Notes: a model not told the origin generated them from the letters alone. Positions 44,363 through 53,462 are shown, counted from the first letter of the stretch. The stretch: 64,000 nucleotides of DNA from Flexithrix dorotheae DSM 6795 (GCF_000379765.1 NZ_KB903476.1:186204-250203); one strand, 5' to 3'. Made by a program: numbers and translations.

Positions 44363-45709
44363 TTACTCCGAAGAATCACTATTGTAATTATACCAGTCGA
44401 TATTTCGGGATAGATACATAATCACTCCCAGAATGATAAATAAACCTATACTTCCTATCAGTAGGGAATAATCCTGAAGTTGAATAATCACATAAATAAA
44501 ACCATAAAGCATGATTAAAATACCCAGCAGGATTTTCGTAAGCAGGTTATCTTTAAAAATGAAATAAGAATAAGCTGTAATCATCCCGATAATGGCAATA
44601 CTCGCCACCAGATAAGCAGGACCAAAACTGATATGTTCTGACAGTGCTAACAACAAGGTGAAAAATAGGCATAAGGCCAAACCAACAATGAGGTATTGAA
44701 TTGGGTGTATTTTTATTCTGGTTTTTATTTGTGAAAAGAAATAGATTAAAAAAGTAAGGGAAATGAACATCACTGCATATTTCACTGACCTCATATTCTT
44801 TTGATATTCATCCACTGGCATGATCAGGCTTACTCCAAAATCAGACAAACTTACATTTCCCAGTGCATCTGTAAATTCTTGCGGATAGTTTCTGTTTAAA
44901 TGCAGTATTTCCCAGTTTGCTGTAAAACCAGAATTATTCACCTCTCTGTTATCAGGTAAAAAAGCTCCATCAAATTTAGGCTCTGACCAAATTGAAGTTA
45001 CATTTACTTTGGTTACTTTCCCAAGAGGTGTGAACCCGATGCCACTACTTCCATTAAAGTTTAGATTTACTTTAAATTTATATTGCGTCAAAGTATCATT
45101 CACGGGAACAGTGGTACTAATACCTGAACGAACCACGTCATTATCTTTCACCCCCGGATCGAATTCCAGTTCCAGATTATTCCAATTGATATGCACATCA
45201 TTTTGGATACTGCGCAAATCACTCAAGCCCAGTGAAATAGTTGCCTGATCCCATTCAACATTTTGTTGATCAATATTTAATTTTTTAAAATTTGGACGAT
45301 CGAAAAACCCATCAATATCTAAATCACAATTGTAAAGCACTACCTCATAAATCCCCCTGTAGCGCTTTTCGGGTTTAATATCCCCGGAAATATTCAGGGT
45401 GGTGGGTAAAAAATGAGCAACATGTTTAGCCTTTATAATTTTCTCAGTTCCATCGTCATTTTTTACAGAACTAAAAGTATGATAGGGGATGTTTAAGACA
45501 ATGGCTGTAACCGTTTGATGTTCCCCCCACTTTTGACTCACTTCATAAATTACTTCCTGTTGGTAAATCTCCCTTTCCCGGATTAAATCCTCCACCATGG
45601 AAACAGGAATAAGCAGGATGAGTACAAGAAAAGCAATGGTAAAAACTTTCAGTCCAACCGAGGTCCTTACCCATTCATTAATTCGATCAAAAAATGATTT
45701 ATTTTCCAT
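44363..45709 (-). CDS. creD: CreD-like inner-membrane protein
   Basis: A 448-residue membrane protein of the CreD family (cell envelope integrity). One N-terminal helix (VFTIAFLVLILLIPVSMV) is followed by ~290 extracytoplasmic residues, then about six C-terminal helices starting at YAVMFISLTFLIYFF and ending at GVIMYLSRN. GVSLIMPVDEYQKNMRSVKYAVMF (partly quoted) matches the conserved CreD segment before the membrane block. In enterobacteria creD is controlled by CreBC; no such system is adjacent here. It lies 53 bp downstream of mnmD. Confidence 0.87.
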   Translation of the reverse strand: MENKSFFDRINEWVRTSVGLKVFTIAFLVLILLIPVSMVEDLIREREIYQQEVIYEVSQKWGEHQTVTAIVLNIPYHTFSSVKNDDGTEKIIKAKHVAHFLPTTLNISGDIKPEKRYRGIYEVVLYNCDLDIDGFFDRPNFKKLNIDQQNVEWDQATISLGLSDLRSIQNDVHINWNNLELEFDPGVKDNDVVRSGISTTVPVNDTLTQYKFKVNLNFNGSSGIGFTPLGKVTKVNVTSIWSEPKFDGAFLPDNREVNNSGFTANWEILHLNRNYPQEFTDALGNVSLSDFGVSLIMPVDEYQKNMRSVKYAVMFISLTFLIYFFSQIKTRIKIHPIQYLIVGLALCLFFTLLLALSEHISFGPAYLVASIAIIGMITAYSYFIFKDNLLTKILLGILIMLYGFIYVIIQLQDYSLLIGSIGLFIILGVIMYLSRNIDWYNYNSDSSE

Positions 45710-45762
45710 TATAAAGTCAAGATAATTTCAATAGGAAATAAATGCAAATTTCAATTTCTCGA

Positions 45763-46434
45763 CTATACTTTCACTCCCCTAGTCATTTCCCGTTTTCCCG
45801 GAGGACCAGGCACTTTTTCTACGGCTAACCCAAGGGATTTTAAATCTCTGCGAAACTGCCCCATGGCACAATAAGTCACTAAAGTACCTCCTTTTTTCAT
45901 GGGCTTTGTGGCCTGAGCCAAAAAATCAGCAGTCCACATTTCAGGTTGCTTTCTCGGACCAAAGGCATCGAAATAAACCAAATCGAATAACTGGTCAGTT
46001 TCATAATTTTCCAGACTGGTTTCCAGTTTCGTCAGGGTGAAATTTGGGGTAACTTCCACTGCTTTTGCCCAATCGGCCTTATGCAATACTTCATACTTTT
46101 CCTGCAAAGTTTTTGGGAAATAAGATTTATAATTCAACTCATCGATCAATTTCATTTCCAATGGATAAAGCTCCAGCGTAACATAATTGATTTTTGTTTT
46201 GATTGTTTCAGCTTTTTCCAAAGTCAGAATGGCATTTAAGCCTGTACCAAAACCTACCTCAAGTATATTAATTTCCTCCTGCCCCGAATAAATAAAATCC
46301 AGTCCTTCCTGAATAAATACATGTCGGGATTCAGTTATGGCTCCATGAGAACTATGATAAGTTTCATCCAACTGTGGATTATACAAACTACTTGAACCAT
46401 CCCCTGTGGTAATTACTTCAATTTTATCTTTCAT
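45763..46434 (-). CDS. mnmD: tRNA 5-aminomethyl-2-thiouridine methyltransferase, MnmD
   Basis: A 223-residue SAM-dependent methyltransferase equal to the MnmD half of MnmC, which finishes the mnm5s2U modification at wobble position 34 of some tRNAs. The SAM motif is EVGFGTGLNAILTL, followed by YVTLELYPLE, then YFDAFGPRKQPEMW with the catalytic region, and TYCAMGQFRRDLKSLG. There is no FAD-dependent MnmC1 domain, so it is the stand-alone form. It lies between pruA, which has its own terminator, and creD. Confidence 0.92.
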   Translation of the reverse strand: MKDKIEVITTGDGSSSLYNPQLDETYHSSHGAITESRHVFIQEGLDFIYSGQEEINILEVGFGTGLNAILTLEKAETIKTKINYVTLELYPLEMKLIDELNYKSYFPKTLQEKYEVLHKADWAKAVEVTPNFTLTKLETSLENYETDQLFDLVYFDAFGPRKQPEMWTADFLAQATKPMKKGGTLVTYCAMGQFRRDLKSLGLAVEKVPGPPGKREMTRGVKV

Positions 46435-46445
46435 AATTTTAATAA

Positions 46446-46484
46446 AAAAAGTGGCAAAAACGATTATGCTTTCCTGCCACTTTT
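46446..46484 (-). terminator. Terminator after pruA
   Basis: On the minus strand AAAAGTGGCA pairs with TGCCACTTTT over 10 bp around an 18-nt loop, followed by further Ts. It starts 10 bp after the pruA stop. Confidence 0.75.
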
Positions 46485-46493
46485 ACTTACTTA

Positions 46494-48125
46494 TTATTCT
46501 TCCCCTAAAAATGGATATTTATAATCCGTTGGGGGGACAAATGTTTCTTTTATGGTTCTTGGGGAAACCCATCTCAGGAGATTCAACATAGAACCTGCTT
46601 TGTCATTTGTCCCAGAAGCTCTGGAGCCTCCAAATGGCTGTTGACCTACAACAGCTCCGGTTGGCTTATCATTAATATAGAAATTACCAGCCGCATGTTT
46701 CAGCTTTTTAGTCGCCAATTCTATTGCGTATCTGTCTTTAGAGAAAATTGCCCCGGTTAGTGCATAAGGAGAAGTATTATTTACCATGTAAATAGCCTCT
46801 TCAAAAAACTCGGTATCATACACATAGACTGTAAGTACCGGCCCAAAAATCTCCTCACACATGGTAGTGTACTGATTGTCCTCTGCTTTCAGGATAGTGG
46901 GTTCTACAAAATATCCCTTCGATTTATCATAATTGCCACCAGCTACCACTTCCACCAATGGAGAAGCCTTAGCCTCATCTATATATGTGGCAATTTTATC
47001 GAAGGATCTTTCATCGATTACAGCTGTTACGAAATTGGTGAAATCCTCTGGTCCGCCCATTTTTATTTCTTCCAGGTCAGCCAGCATATATTTTTTTACA
47101 TCCTCCCAAATATTGGCCGGGATATAAGCCCTTGATGCTGCAGAACATTTTTGTCCCTGAAATTCAAATGCTCCTCTTATCAAACCTGTAGCGACTTCTT
47201 GAGGATCAGCAGATTTATGCGCCAAAACAAAATCCTTTCCACCGGTTTCCCCCACAATTCTGGGATAGGTTTTGTATTTATGGATATTGTTCCCAATGGT
47301 TTTCCACAATTGCTGGAAAACTCCGGTACTTCCTGTAAAATGCAATCCGGCAAAATCAGGGTGATTGAAAATAACTTCTCCGGCAACTGGCCCATCTACA
47401 TAAATCAGGTTAATTACACCGTCAGGCACACCAGCTTCCTTAAAAACTTCCATCAATACTCTGGCAGAATAGATTTGGGTATAGCTCGGTTTCCAAACTA
47501 CGGTATTTCCCATTAAAGCAGGAGCAGCAGGTAAATTTCCGGCAATGGCTGTAAAGTTGAATGGGGTAATGGCAAATACGAAGCCTTCCAGTGGCCTTTG
47601 TTCCAGCCTGTTCCAGATTCCGGGCGCAGATTGAGGTTGTTCACTATAAATCTGGGTCATGTATTGCACATTAAACCGCAGAAAATCTATAATTTCACAT
47701 GCGGAGTCAATTTCTGCCTGAAAAACTGTTTTGGATTGCCCCAACATGGTAGCGGCATTTATTTCCGCTCTGTAAGGACCCGCTATTAAATCAGCAGCTT
47801 TTAAGAAAATAGCCGCTCTTTGTTCCCAGGCCATTTCTTCCCAGGCATCTTTAGCACCCAAAGCCGCATTTACGGCCTGCTCTACATGGCTGGCATCTCC
47901 CTCTGAAAAATACCCCAAAATATGCTGATGATCGTGCGGAGGTGACATTGGTAATTTTCGGTCGGTTTTAATTTCCTCACCCCCTATATACATGGGGACA
48001 TCCAATTGTTTTCCCCTCAATTCAGCCAGTTTTGCCTTTATTTCTTTCTTTTCTTTACTTCCCGGAGCATAGCTCAATACGGGTTCATTTACCGGTTCAG
48101 GAACATTGAAAAATCCAGTGCTCAT
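46494..48125 (-). CDS. pruA: L-glutamate gamma-semialdehyde dehydrogenase
   Basis: The second enzyme of proline catabolism (1-pyrroline-5-carboxylate dehydrogenase), oxidising glutamate semialdehyde to glutamate with NAD. Its 543 residues match monofunctional members. VFAITPFNFTAIAGNLPAAP (20 residues) is the start of the NAD-binding domain, IVGETGGKDF has the general-base glutamate, and FEFQGQKCSAASR has the catalytic cysteine. FGGSRASGTNDKAG near the C-terminus is also typical. A good promoter lies upstream and a terminator downstream, so it is a single-gene unit. Proline dehydrogenase is not in the window. Confidence 0.95.
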   Translation of the reverse strand: MSTGFFNVPEPVNEPVLSYAPGSKEKKEIKAKLAELRGKQLDVPMYIGGEEIKTDRKLPMSPPHDHQHILGYFSEGDASHVEQAVNAALGAKDAWEEMAWEQRAAIFLKAADLIAGPYRAEINAATMLGQSKTVFQAEIDSACEIIDFLRFNVQYMTQIYSEQPQSAPGIWNRLEQRPLEGFVFAITPFNFTAIAGNLPAAPALMGNTVVWKPSYTQIYSARVLMEVFKEAGVPDGVINLIYVDGPVAGEVIFNHPDFAGLHFTGSTGVFQQLWKTIGNNIHKYKTYPRIVGETGGKDFVLAHKSADPQEVATGLIRGAFEFQGQKCSAASRAYIPANIWEDVKKYMLADLEEIKMGGPEDFTNFVTAVIDERSFDKIATYIDEAKASPLVEVVAGGNYDKSKGYFVEPTILKAEDNQYTTMCEEIFGPVLTVYVYDTEFFEEAIYMVNNTSPYALTGAIFSKDRYAIELATKKLKHAAGNFYINDKPTGAVVGQQPFGGSRASGTNDKAGSMLNLLRWVSPRTIKETFVPPTDYKYPFLGEE

Positions 48126-48518
48126 AATGATGTAATTTGTGTTTATTGAATTTTGTTATTGATTAAATGTGTGTTCTTTGCAAAGATATTTAAAATAAAG
48201 AAGGGATTTTCAAAATATGGCAACGATTTGCAGAAGAGCGAGCGAACAACTACCTGATTTTAAATAACTAAAACTTTAATCCCATGCTTCAGTGGTTGGA
48301 CAGAAGTAACGATCTCATCATATACCTTAACTGATTGATGTTGAGGTGAAGGATCTCAATATTAAAAAAGTACAGGTACTTACTTTTCCTTAAATAATTT
48401 CTACATAAATTTAGGCCACAAAACATATTACTAAAGGAACAAAAAGGATGGTCCTAATTAAAAAAATAGAGTGCGCCAATCAACACATAGTTCCGAAAAA
48501 CTTTAATAATACCTGAAT
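48126..48518. other. Divergent intergenic region, pruA / DUF1080 gene
   Basis: This 393-bp region holds the pruA promoter (48181-48213) and a palindrome AAGTAC-AG-GTACTT (48368-48381). No exact promoter box was seen for the plus-strand gene. Nothing coding is apparent. Confidence 0.6.
48181..48213 (-). promoter_or_regulatory. pruA promoter
   Basis: On the minus strand TTG (48211-48213), a 22-bp spacer and TATCTTTG (48181-48188), followed by CA, match the Bacteroidota consensus well. The predicted leader is about 50 nt. Confidence 0.6.
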
Positions 48519-49298
48519 ATGAAATTAAAAAAAATTAAACTAACCCGCCTTTCCGCTATAGTTGCCGGACTATTCCTAACTATCAGTGCCTCAGCTCAGG
48601 TTGGTGTAGGGACAAAAGCTCCCAAAGATGCCAAAGTACTTTTTGATGGATCCAAAAAATCACTTCATAAAAACTGGACTTACTGGGAAGGGCCAAGGCT
48701 CGCTGCAGAACTTCCTATAAAATGGGAGATTGTGAAAGACCCGGTGGACAAGGGAACAGCTATGGATAGCAATGATCCCGCTGCAGCTGGAGGAGTTTAC
48801 GGAGCAGCTGATATTGTAACCAAGAAAAAATATAAAGACTTCAGGTTACATGTTGAATTTTTCATAAAAGATGAAGGTGGAAACAGTGGAGTTTATTTGC
48901 AAAACCGATATGAAATTCAGGTGTTGGACGGAGATAAAACCAAACATGGAATGGGAGCAGTAATTAATGAAACAGAGTCTCCTTATGAACTTTACAATGG
49001 ATTAGGAAAATGGAATTCCTATGATATTGTCTTCCGGGCAGCCAGGTTTGAAGATGGAGAAAGATCAGAAAAAGCAATGGTCACTTTATATTTTAATGGG
49101 AAAAAAGCCCATACCAATCAAACCATTAACCAGGTTTGGGGAGGAGAAAACTCAGGACTTGATGGCGGAAATGATGGCGGAAAAGGCATTACTGATCAGC
49201 CAGGAGGGATCAAATTACAAGCAGAAGGACACCATGTGTTGTATAGAAATATTTGGATTAAGGAATTAGAATTGGATGAAGCCGATACTGATTTTTAA
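48519..49298 (+). CDS. Exported DUF1080 (3-keto-glycoside hydrolase-like) protein
   Basis: A 259-residue exported protein with a signal peptide ending SASAQ. The body is a jelly-roll of the DUF1080 family: VLFDGSKKSLHKNW, DFRLHVEFFIKDEGGNSGVYLQNRYEIQ (partly) and GKWNSYDIVFRAARFEDG, ending QAEGHHVLYRNIWIKEL. DUF1080 domains include enzymes that cleave 3-keto-disaccharides. That would fit the propeller/cytochrome and isomerase-like genes near the start of the window, although they are 40 kb away. The specific activity is inferred. Confidence 0.87.
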   Translation: MKLKKIKLTRLSAIVAGLFLTISASAQVGVGTKAPKDAKVLFDGSKKSLHKNWTYWEGPRLAAELPIKWEIVKDPVDKGTAMDSNDPAAAGGVYGAADIVTKKKYKDFRLHVEFFIKDEGGNSGVYLQNRYEIQVLDGDKTKHGMGAVINETESPYELYNGLGKWNSYDIVFRAARFEDGERSEKAMVTLYFNGKKAHTNQTINQVWGGENSGLDGGNDGGKGITDQPGGIKLQAEGHHVLYRNIWIKELELDEADTDF

Positions 49299-49376
49299 TT
49301 AAACACTAATGTTCGACAAAATTAAGTGACAGATTTTTACGTCTTAATTTTCACAAATGTCCAGTTGTAAGCATCT

Positions 49377-49426
49377 AAAATTTCCCCAAATTTTCAATTT
49401 GAATAGATTTGGGGAAATTTTATTTT
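49377..49426 (+). terminator. Terminator after the DUF1080 gene
   Basis: AAAATTTCCCCAAAT pairs perfectly with ATTTGGGGAAATTTT (15 bp) around a 15-nt loop, followed by Ts. It lies about 80 bp after the stop. Confidence 0.8.
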
Positions 49427-49679
49427 TAGCACTTTTTTTAGGAATTGAGTATCAGGAGGTTTGCTCTAATTCTCCAAACTTTTAGACCTCAATTATCGTA
49501 AGTCACTGTGAATCAATATCAATTTGGTATGATTTAGGCAGGTATTACAAAAATTATTTTTTTATCTAGGCTTTTGGGATTAAATTATTCTTATATTTAA
49601 TCAAACTTAATTTTTTATACTTATTCAGAGCATCGATTTTACATTATTACCTTACATTTTAGCCTGTTTTAACTTACAA

Positions 49680-49704
49680 AAAGCCTCCTTTTTTGGAGGA
49701 AACC
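49680..49704 (-). terminator. Possible antisense terminator before the motor-like pair
   Basis: CCTCC-TTTTTT-GGAGG forms a hairpin. The T-run after the stem occurs only when read on the minus strand, where no gene is being transcribed. It may end antisense transcripts or be a leader hairpin of the plus-strand genes. Confidence 0.35.
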
Positions 49705-49756
49705 TTAACGATATTAGCATTTTTTTCAAAGAACTTAAGACCAAATTTTTTTAATT

Positions 49757-51055
49757 ATGAATTTATCTGATCCTTTTTTTTGGATTGAATTGGGTATTAT
49801 TATCATCATTGTGGTAACCCAGTTATCAGTGTATTTCAGGAATATCTCTACTATTAATGGCCTGAAAAAAATATTTCCAGCAGGCCACAAACTTACCCTT
49901 GATTTCCTATCAGGGAAACCTAAGGAATCAACCACAGACGCAGAAAAAGATCCTGCTGTTGCTGAGGCACAAAAAGTTGCCCTTATTCAGAAAGATGGTA
50001 ATTACAGTGAAGAGTTTCTGGAAATAATTGATTCAACGAATGATTACATTCTGAGAAACAAAGGAGCTGCAGGATATGCAGGTTTGGAAAATATTGCCGA
50101 AAGGAAAACGAAATCCATAGAGGACGGCATTGAGCAGATTATTGCCCTGCCACTTTACCTTGGTTTATTGGGAACTTTCACGGGGGTAATTATTGGTCTG
50201 ATCAAAATTGCCATTTCCAATGTAAGTGATGCTGCCATTCAATCTTTTATTGGTGGAGTTTTAATAGGAATGGTGGCCTCAGCTTTTGGTTTGTTTTTAA
50301 CTGTACTCAGCAACCAGGCCTACAAAACAGCCAAAAAGCAAAAAGACAGAGACTTATACGACTACCTCAATTTTGTGCGCTTAAACCTTGTTCCCCAATC
50401 GTACAAATCTATGCCTACAGACATGAAGGCATTAAAATATAACCTGGCAGCCTTTACTAATGAATTCACCAATTATCAGCAAAGTCTGACTTCAGCTCTT
50501 GGCGATACTTTAAGTAGATTCGAAGACTTACAAACTGTTTTTGAATATATAAAAGGGCTTGAACCCGGGCTAAAAAGTGTAGGCCAGTTCATTAGAAATA
50601 ATAATGATTTGGTAGAAAAACAGGCCGATAGCATTGATGCAGTCACCAGGAAAACACTTTCCCTCACACACGAAATTGGGGACAATCTGGAAAAAATGGA
50701 TTCCAGAATAAACAAACTGGAAGCCTATAGCAATGGCGCCTCAGATGCCGTAGTCACTGCTACTCCGGTAGGAACTGCTACTACCCTTGATACTGATGAA
50801 CTGGTAAGGGTAAATAAATCTCTGTTGGCGAAAATGGAAAGTACTGAAGCCTCCAGCCAGTTAATTGCCACCAACCTGAAAAATGTTTACGATTTTCTGC
50901 AGAGGTCATCATCTGAAAATGAAGAAAGTAAGGGAGGGTTTCTCAATTCCTTCTCTTTTAAGCTATTCACCACATTGGGCATTATTACATTTGCCATCGG
51001 GATTGGAATAGGCATTTGGTATATCATTAATGACATTTTCCCACTGTATATGTAG
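49757..51055 (+). CDS. MotA/TolQ/ExbB-like channel subunit (ZorA-like)
   Basis: A 432-residue membrane protein. After an N-terminal helix (about 8-27) come a soluble stretch and two helices with the MotA/TolQ/ExbB signature: IIALPLYLGLLGTFTGVIIG (129-148) and IGGVLIGMVASAFGLFLTVL (165-184). A long cytoplasmic, probably coiled-coil tail (about 190-400) follows, ending in a fourth hydrophobic helix (about 405-428). This resembles the motor subunit of ion-driven 5:2 complexes, and the long tail resembles ZorA of Zorya systems. The next gene encodes a matching MotB-like partner 54 bp downstream. It is not GldL of the gliding/T9SS motor. Function beyond ion-driven motion is unknown. Confidence 0.8.
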   Translation: MNLSDPFFWIELGIIIIIVVTQLSVYFRNISTINGLKKIFPAGHKLTLDFLSGKPKESTTDAEKDPAVAEAQKVALIQKDGNYSEEFLEIIDSTNDYILRNKGAAGYAGLENIAERKTKSIEDGIEQIIALPLYLGLLGTFTGVIIGLIKIAISNVSDAAIQSFIGGVLIGMVASAFGLFLTVLSNQAYKTAKKQKDRDLYDYLNFVRLNLVPQSYKSMPTDMKALKYNLAAFTNEFTNYQQSLTSALGDTLSRFEDLQTVFEYIKGLEPGLKSVGQFIRNNNDLVEKQADSIDAVTRKTLSLTHEIGDNLEKMDSRINKLEAYSNGASDAVVTATPVGTATTLDTDELVRVNKSLLAKMESTEASSQLIATNLKNVYDFLQRSSSENEESKGGFLNSFSFKLFTTLGIITFAIGIGIGIWYIINDIFPLYM

Positions 51056-51109
51056 GAATAAGTAGTTGGGCAGAATTAAATAAATTTAATTAAGCGCTTA
51101 AAATTTATT

Positions 51110-51934
51110 ATGAAAGACAGTTCAAAAAATATATTCTGGGCAAGTTATGCCGATTTGATGACCGCTCTTTTTATCATCACATTGGTGCTGTTTGTGCTCA
51201 GTTATAAAATGTTTAAAGACAAGGCCACGGGGTTGGAAATTCTGAAAGAGGAACTTTCTGTGAGAGGTGTGCAATTGGCCAATAGTGAGGCAGAAGTGGA
51301 AGACCTAAGGGGCTATCTTGTTTCCCAAAGAGCACTGGCGGATACACTTATCAAGCAATTAGATGCGGAAAGGGGCCGACTAATTGTAATGGAGGAAGAA
51401 TACCGAAAACTAAGGGAAATGGAAGAAGCAATTTCCCGACTCGATCCGTTGTATTTTGAATATCAGCCAGAATACAAAAGACATATTCTAAAATCACAGG
51501 TTCAGTTTCCTACGGGTAAATCCTATATTGGAGAGCAATATCACGATTTGCTTTATCATGCAGGTTTGGAGCTCAAACGCCTCATTGACAGTCTGGATGT
51601 GACTGATAATATTAAATATATGCTGGTTTTGGAAGGAAGTGCTTCTAAGGATAATTATGCCAAGAACTATCAACTGAGTTATGACAGGGCACTGGAATTA
51701 TACAATTTGTGGAAAAAACAAGGAATTAATTTCGACCCTGATATCATTGAAGTCATTATCTCTGGAAGTGGAACAGGTGGAGTTGGAAGAGTTGTGGGAA
51801 ATGAAAAACTAAACCAGCGATTTATCATCCAGATTATTCCAAAAGTGGGTACTTTCGATATGGTAGATTGGGAAAAATTGGATGAGATCAGCAATCAACT
51901 TTCAGATGAAAAGGAAGAGGAGGCTGAGAATTAG
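51110..51934 (+). CDS. MotB/OmpA-like stator partner (ZorB-like)
   Basis: A 274-residue protein with one N-terminal membrane helix, FWASYADLMTALFIITLVLF (residues 9-28). Asp15 in YADLMTALF corresponds to the proton-accepting aspartate of MotB/ExbD. A coiled coil (about 40-110) leads to an OmpA-like peptidoglycan-binding domain: LVLEGSAS (172-179), LSYDRALELYNLWKKQGI (189-206), GSGTGG and NQRFIIQI (235-242). The acidic tail is short. It should anchor the ion-driven channel encoded just upstream to the cell wall. It is not GldM. No effector gene (helicase, nuclease) is adjacent. Confidence 0.82.
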   Translation: MKDSSKNIFWASYADLMTALFIITLVLFVLSYKMFKDKATGLEILKEELSVRGVQLANSEAEVEDLRGYLVSQRALADTLIKQLDAERGRLIVMEEEYRKLREMEEAISRLDPLYFEYQPEYKRHILKSQVQFPTGKSYIGEQYHDLLYHAGLELKRLIDSLDVTDNIKYMLVLEGSASKDNYAKNYQLSYDRALELYNLWKKQGINFDPDIIEVIISGSGTGGVGRVVGNEKLNQRFIIQIIPKVGTFDMVDWEKLDEISNQLSDEKEEEAEN

Positions 51935-51964
51935 GAAAAAACCAATATCGGTTCGATATAATTC

Positions 51965-52738
51965 ATGTCATCACAAAAAGTTTTAGCTATCAATAGTCTG
52001 CCTGCCATAGGAAATGCAGGATTAAAAATGGTCATGAGCATACTGGGTACGGATGTCATTCCCGTACCCAGTTTGGTACTTTCCGGCATTGGCAGTGTAA
52101 AAGGTTTTCAAAAGTTTTCCATTCCCTTTGATGAGTTATTAGATAGTACTTTACAATTGGCCATGGAACAATCTGAATCCCTGATTTTATATGTTGGCTA
52201 TTTAAAGGATGCTTCACAAATTGATCTCATTCGGGAAGCTATACTAAAATACAGGTCTATTTTCAAATACATTGTCATTGATCCGGTTTGTGGAGATCAT
52301 GGAAAAGCCTATGTACCTGAACCGATTATCCATAATTGGGGGAAACTTTTGCAACTTGCAGATTTTGCTCTGCCCAATATTACAGAAATTGCTTTAATCC
52401 TGAATAAAACATATAGCCCTTTAGCCAAGGATCAAGACCAATTTATTGAGGAATTTGGAACAAAATTTCCCCAGCTCGAATTTGTAGTGACCAGTTTGGA
52501 AAATGGTGATTATCTTACCAACCGGTTAGTCACCAAACCTGAAACCAAAGACTTCCCTCAAAAGAAAATCCCGGCAAATTTTGGAGGATCGGGAGATGCA
52601 TTTGCCAGTTATTTTTTAGCTGCACACTTTTTCGATCATCAATCAGTAGAAGAAGCCATTCAACAAGCTGGGGAAAAAGTATCGGAAAACATTGCCTTTA
52701 CTATTTCAAAAGGATCGAGGTTTTTGCTGTTGGGGTAA
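51965..52738 (+). CDS. Pyridoxal/pyridoxine kinase-like (PdxK/PdxY family)
   Basis: A 257-residue ribokinase-fold kinase. The N-terminal AINSLPAIGNAGLKMVMSIL resembles the opening of PdxY/PdxK, and ALPNITEIALIL is the typical N-[IT]-E motif that coordinates magnesium. The anion-hole/catalytic loop is FGGSGDAFASYFLA, a variant of G-[TS]-G-D. It probably phosphorylates pyridoxal or a related vitamin B6 form, though ThiD-type substrates are possible. It lies 30 bp after the MotB-like gene, so it may share its transcript; a functional link is not obvious. Confidence 0.75.
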   Translation: MSSQKVLAINSLPAIGNAGLKMVMSILGTDVIPVPSLVLSGIGSVKGFQKFSIPFDELLDSTLQLAMEQSESLILYVGYLKDASQIDLIREAILKYRSIFKYIVIDPVCGDHGKAYVPEPIIHNWGKLLQLADFALPNITEIALILNKTYSPLAKDQDQFIEEFGTKFPQLEFVVTSLENGDYLTNRLVTKPETKDFPQKKIPANFGGSGDAFASYFLAAHFFDHQSVEEAIQQAGEKVSENIAFTISKGSRFLLLG

Positions 52739-52760
52739 AACAGTAAACAAAATACCCTGT

Positions 52761-53417
52761 TTATATTCCTTTAGCCTGAAATTCCATAAAAGTGCTGTCC
52801 TCTTCCATGGTGATACCCACAGTTCCTTCATAAAAATCTTTCTGGATCTGGAAATCTAAAAATGGATCTTCTTCAAACCTTTCAGCAAATTCATCTGAAT
52901 ACATTTCCTCTTCCTCTATATTTTGAGTAACATAAACTGGTTTTTCTACCACAATTTCTTTTTCCAAATAGACTGTATCAATTTGTCTGTTAACCTGAAA
53001 AACTGTATCTGTCCGAATAACTATTTTCGGGTCTAATTCTTCTTTCTGCACCGATTTCTGATTCAGAAGAAGGAAAAAACCTAAAACAATCATAGCCGCA
53101 ATTCCTATCCGATAAAGGGGTACAGGATATCTCATCAAAGTATTTAAATTGGTATCTATACCCTTTAATGATTGATTTCGAAGAGAAAATTCACCAGAAA
53201 GGCTTTTGTAAATTTCTGGAGAAGGAACAATAGAACGTTCTTCATCCAAAACATTTTTCCCTTCCAAAAGCAATTTCCGCATTCCGTCAAAATTTTCCTG
53301 CGAACCTGCCCAAACCATTGCATTTTTCCTTTCCTCCTCGGATAATTCACTGAAAGGACATTTCAGTAACAATACTTCTAACTTTTCATAATTTTTTATC
53401 CCGTCTAGGTTTTCCAT
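52761..53417 (-). CDS. Candidate anti-sigma factor, single-pass membrane protein
   Basis: A 218-residue protein directly downstream of an ECF sigma gene (45 bp). The first ~100 residues are soluble and presumably cytoplasmic, followed by one membrane helix (IGIAAMIVLGFFLLLN, about 104-119). The remainder is extracytoplasmic, with a repeated valine/threonine segment (DTVFQVNRQIDTVYLEKEIV, 20 residues). This layout and the gene order fit an anti-sigma factor. I see no clear zinc-binding HxxxCxxC motif, so assignment rests on topology and context. Confidence 0.6.
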   Translation of the reverse strand: MENLDGIKNYEKLEVLLLKCPFSELSEEERKNAMVWAGSQENFDGMRKLLLEGKNVLDEERSIVPSPEIYKSLSGEFSLRNQSLKGIDTNLNTLMRYPVPLYRIGIAAMIVLGFFLLLNQKSVQKEELDPKIVIRTDTVFQVNRQIDTVYLEKEIVVEKPVYVTQNIEEEEMYSDEFAERFEEDPFLDFQIQKDFYEGTVGITMEEDSTFMEFQAKGI

Positions 53418-53462
53418 ATCTATATAGAATAAATGGTTTTAAAAACTATAAGGTACTAATAC

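Larger units (their letters stand above)
49299..49756. other. Intergenic region before the motor-like gene pair
   Basis: This 458-bp AT-rich region holds the terminator of the DUF1080 gene (49377-49426) and a second hairpin (49684-49699). A near-match -7 box, TACATTTT, lies about 100 bp before the next gene. No RNA gene or ORF is apparent. Confidence 0.5.

Noticed and set aside
47151-47516. 121-aa plus-strand frame inside pruA
   Set aside because: It is a shadow of the strongly conserved aldehyde dehydrogenase.
49757-52738. Complete Zorya defence system
   Set aside because: Only ZorA/ZorB-like architecture is present. The third gene is a PdxK/PdxY-like kinase and no helicase, nuclease or ZorC-like gene is nearby.
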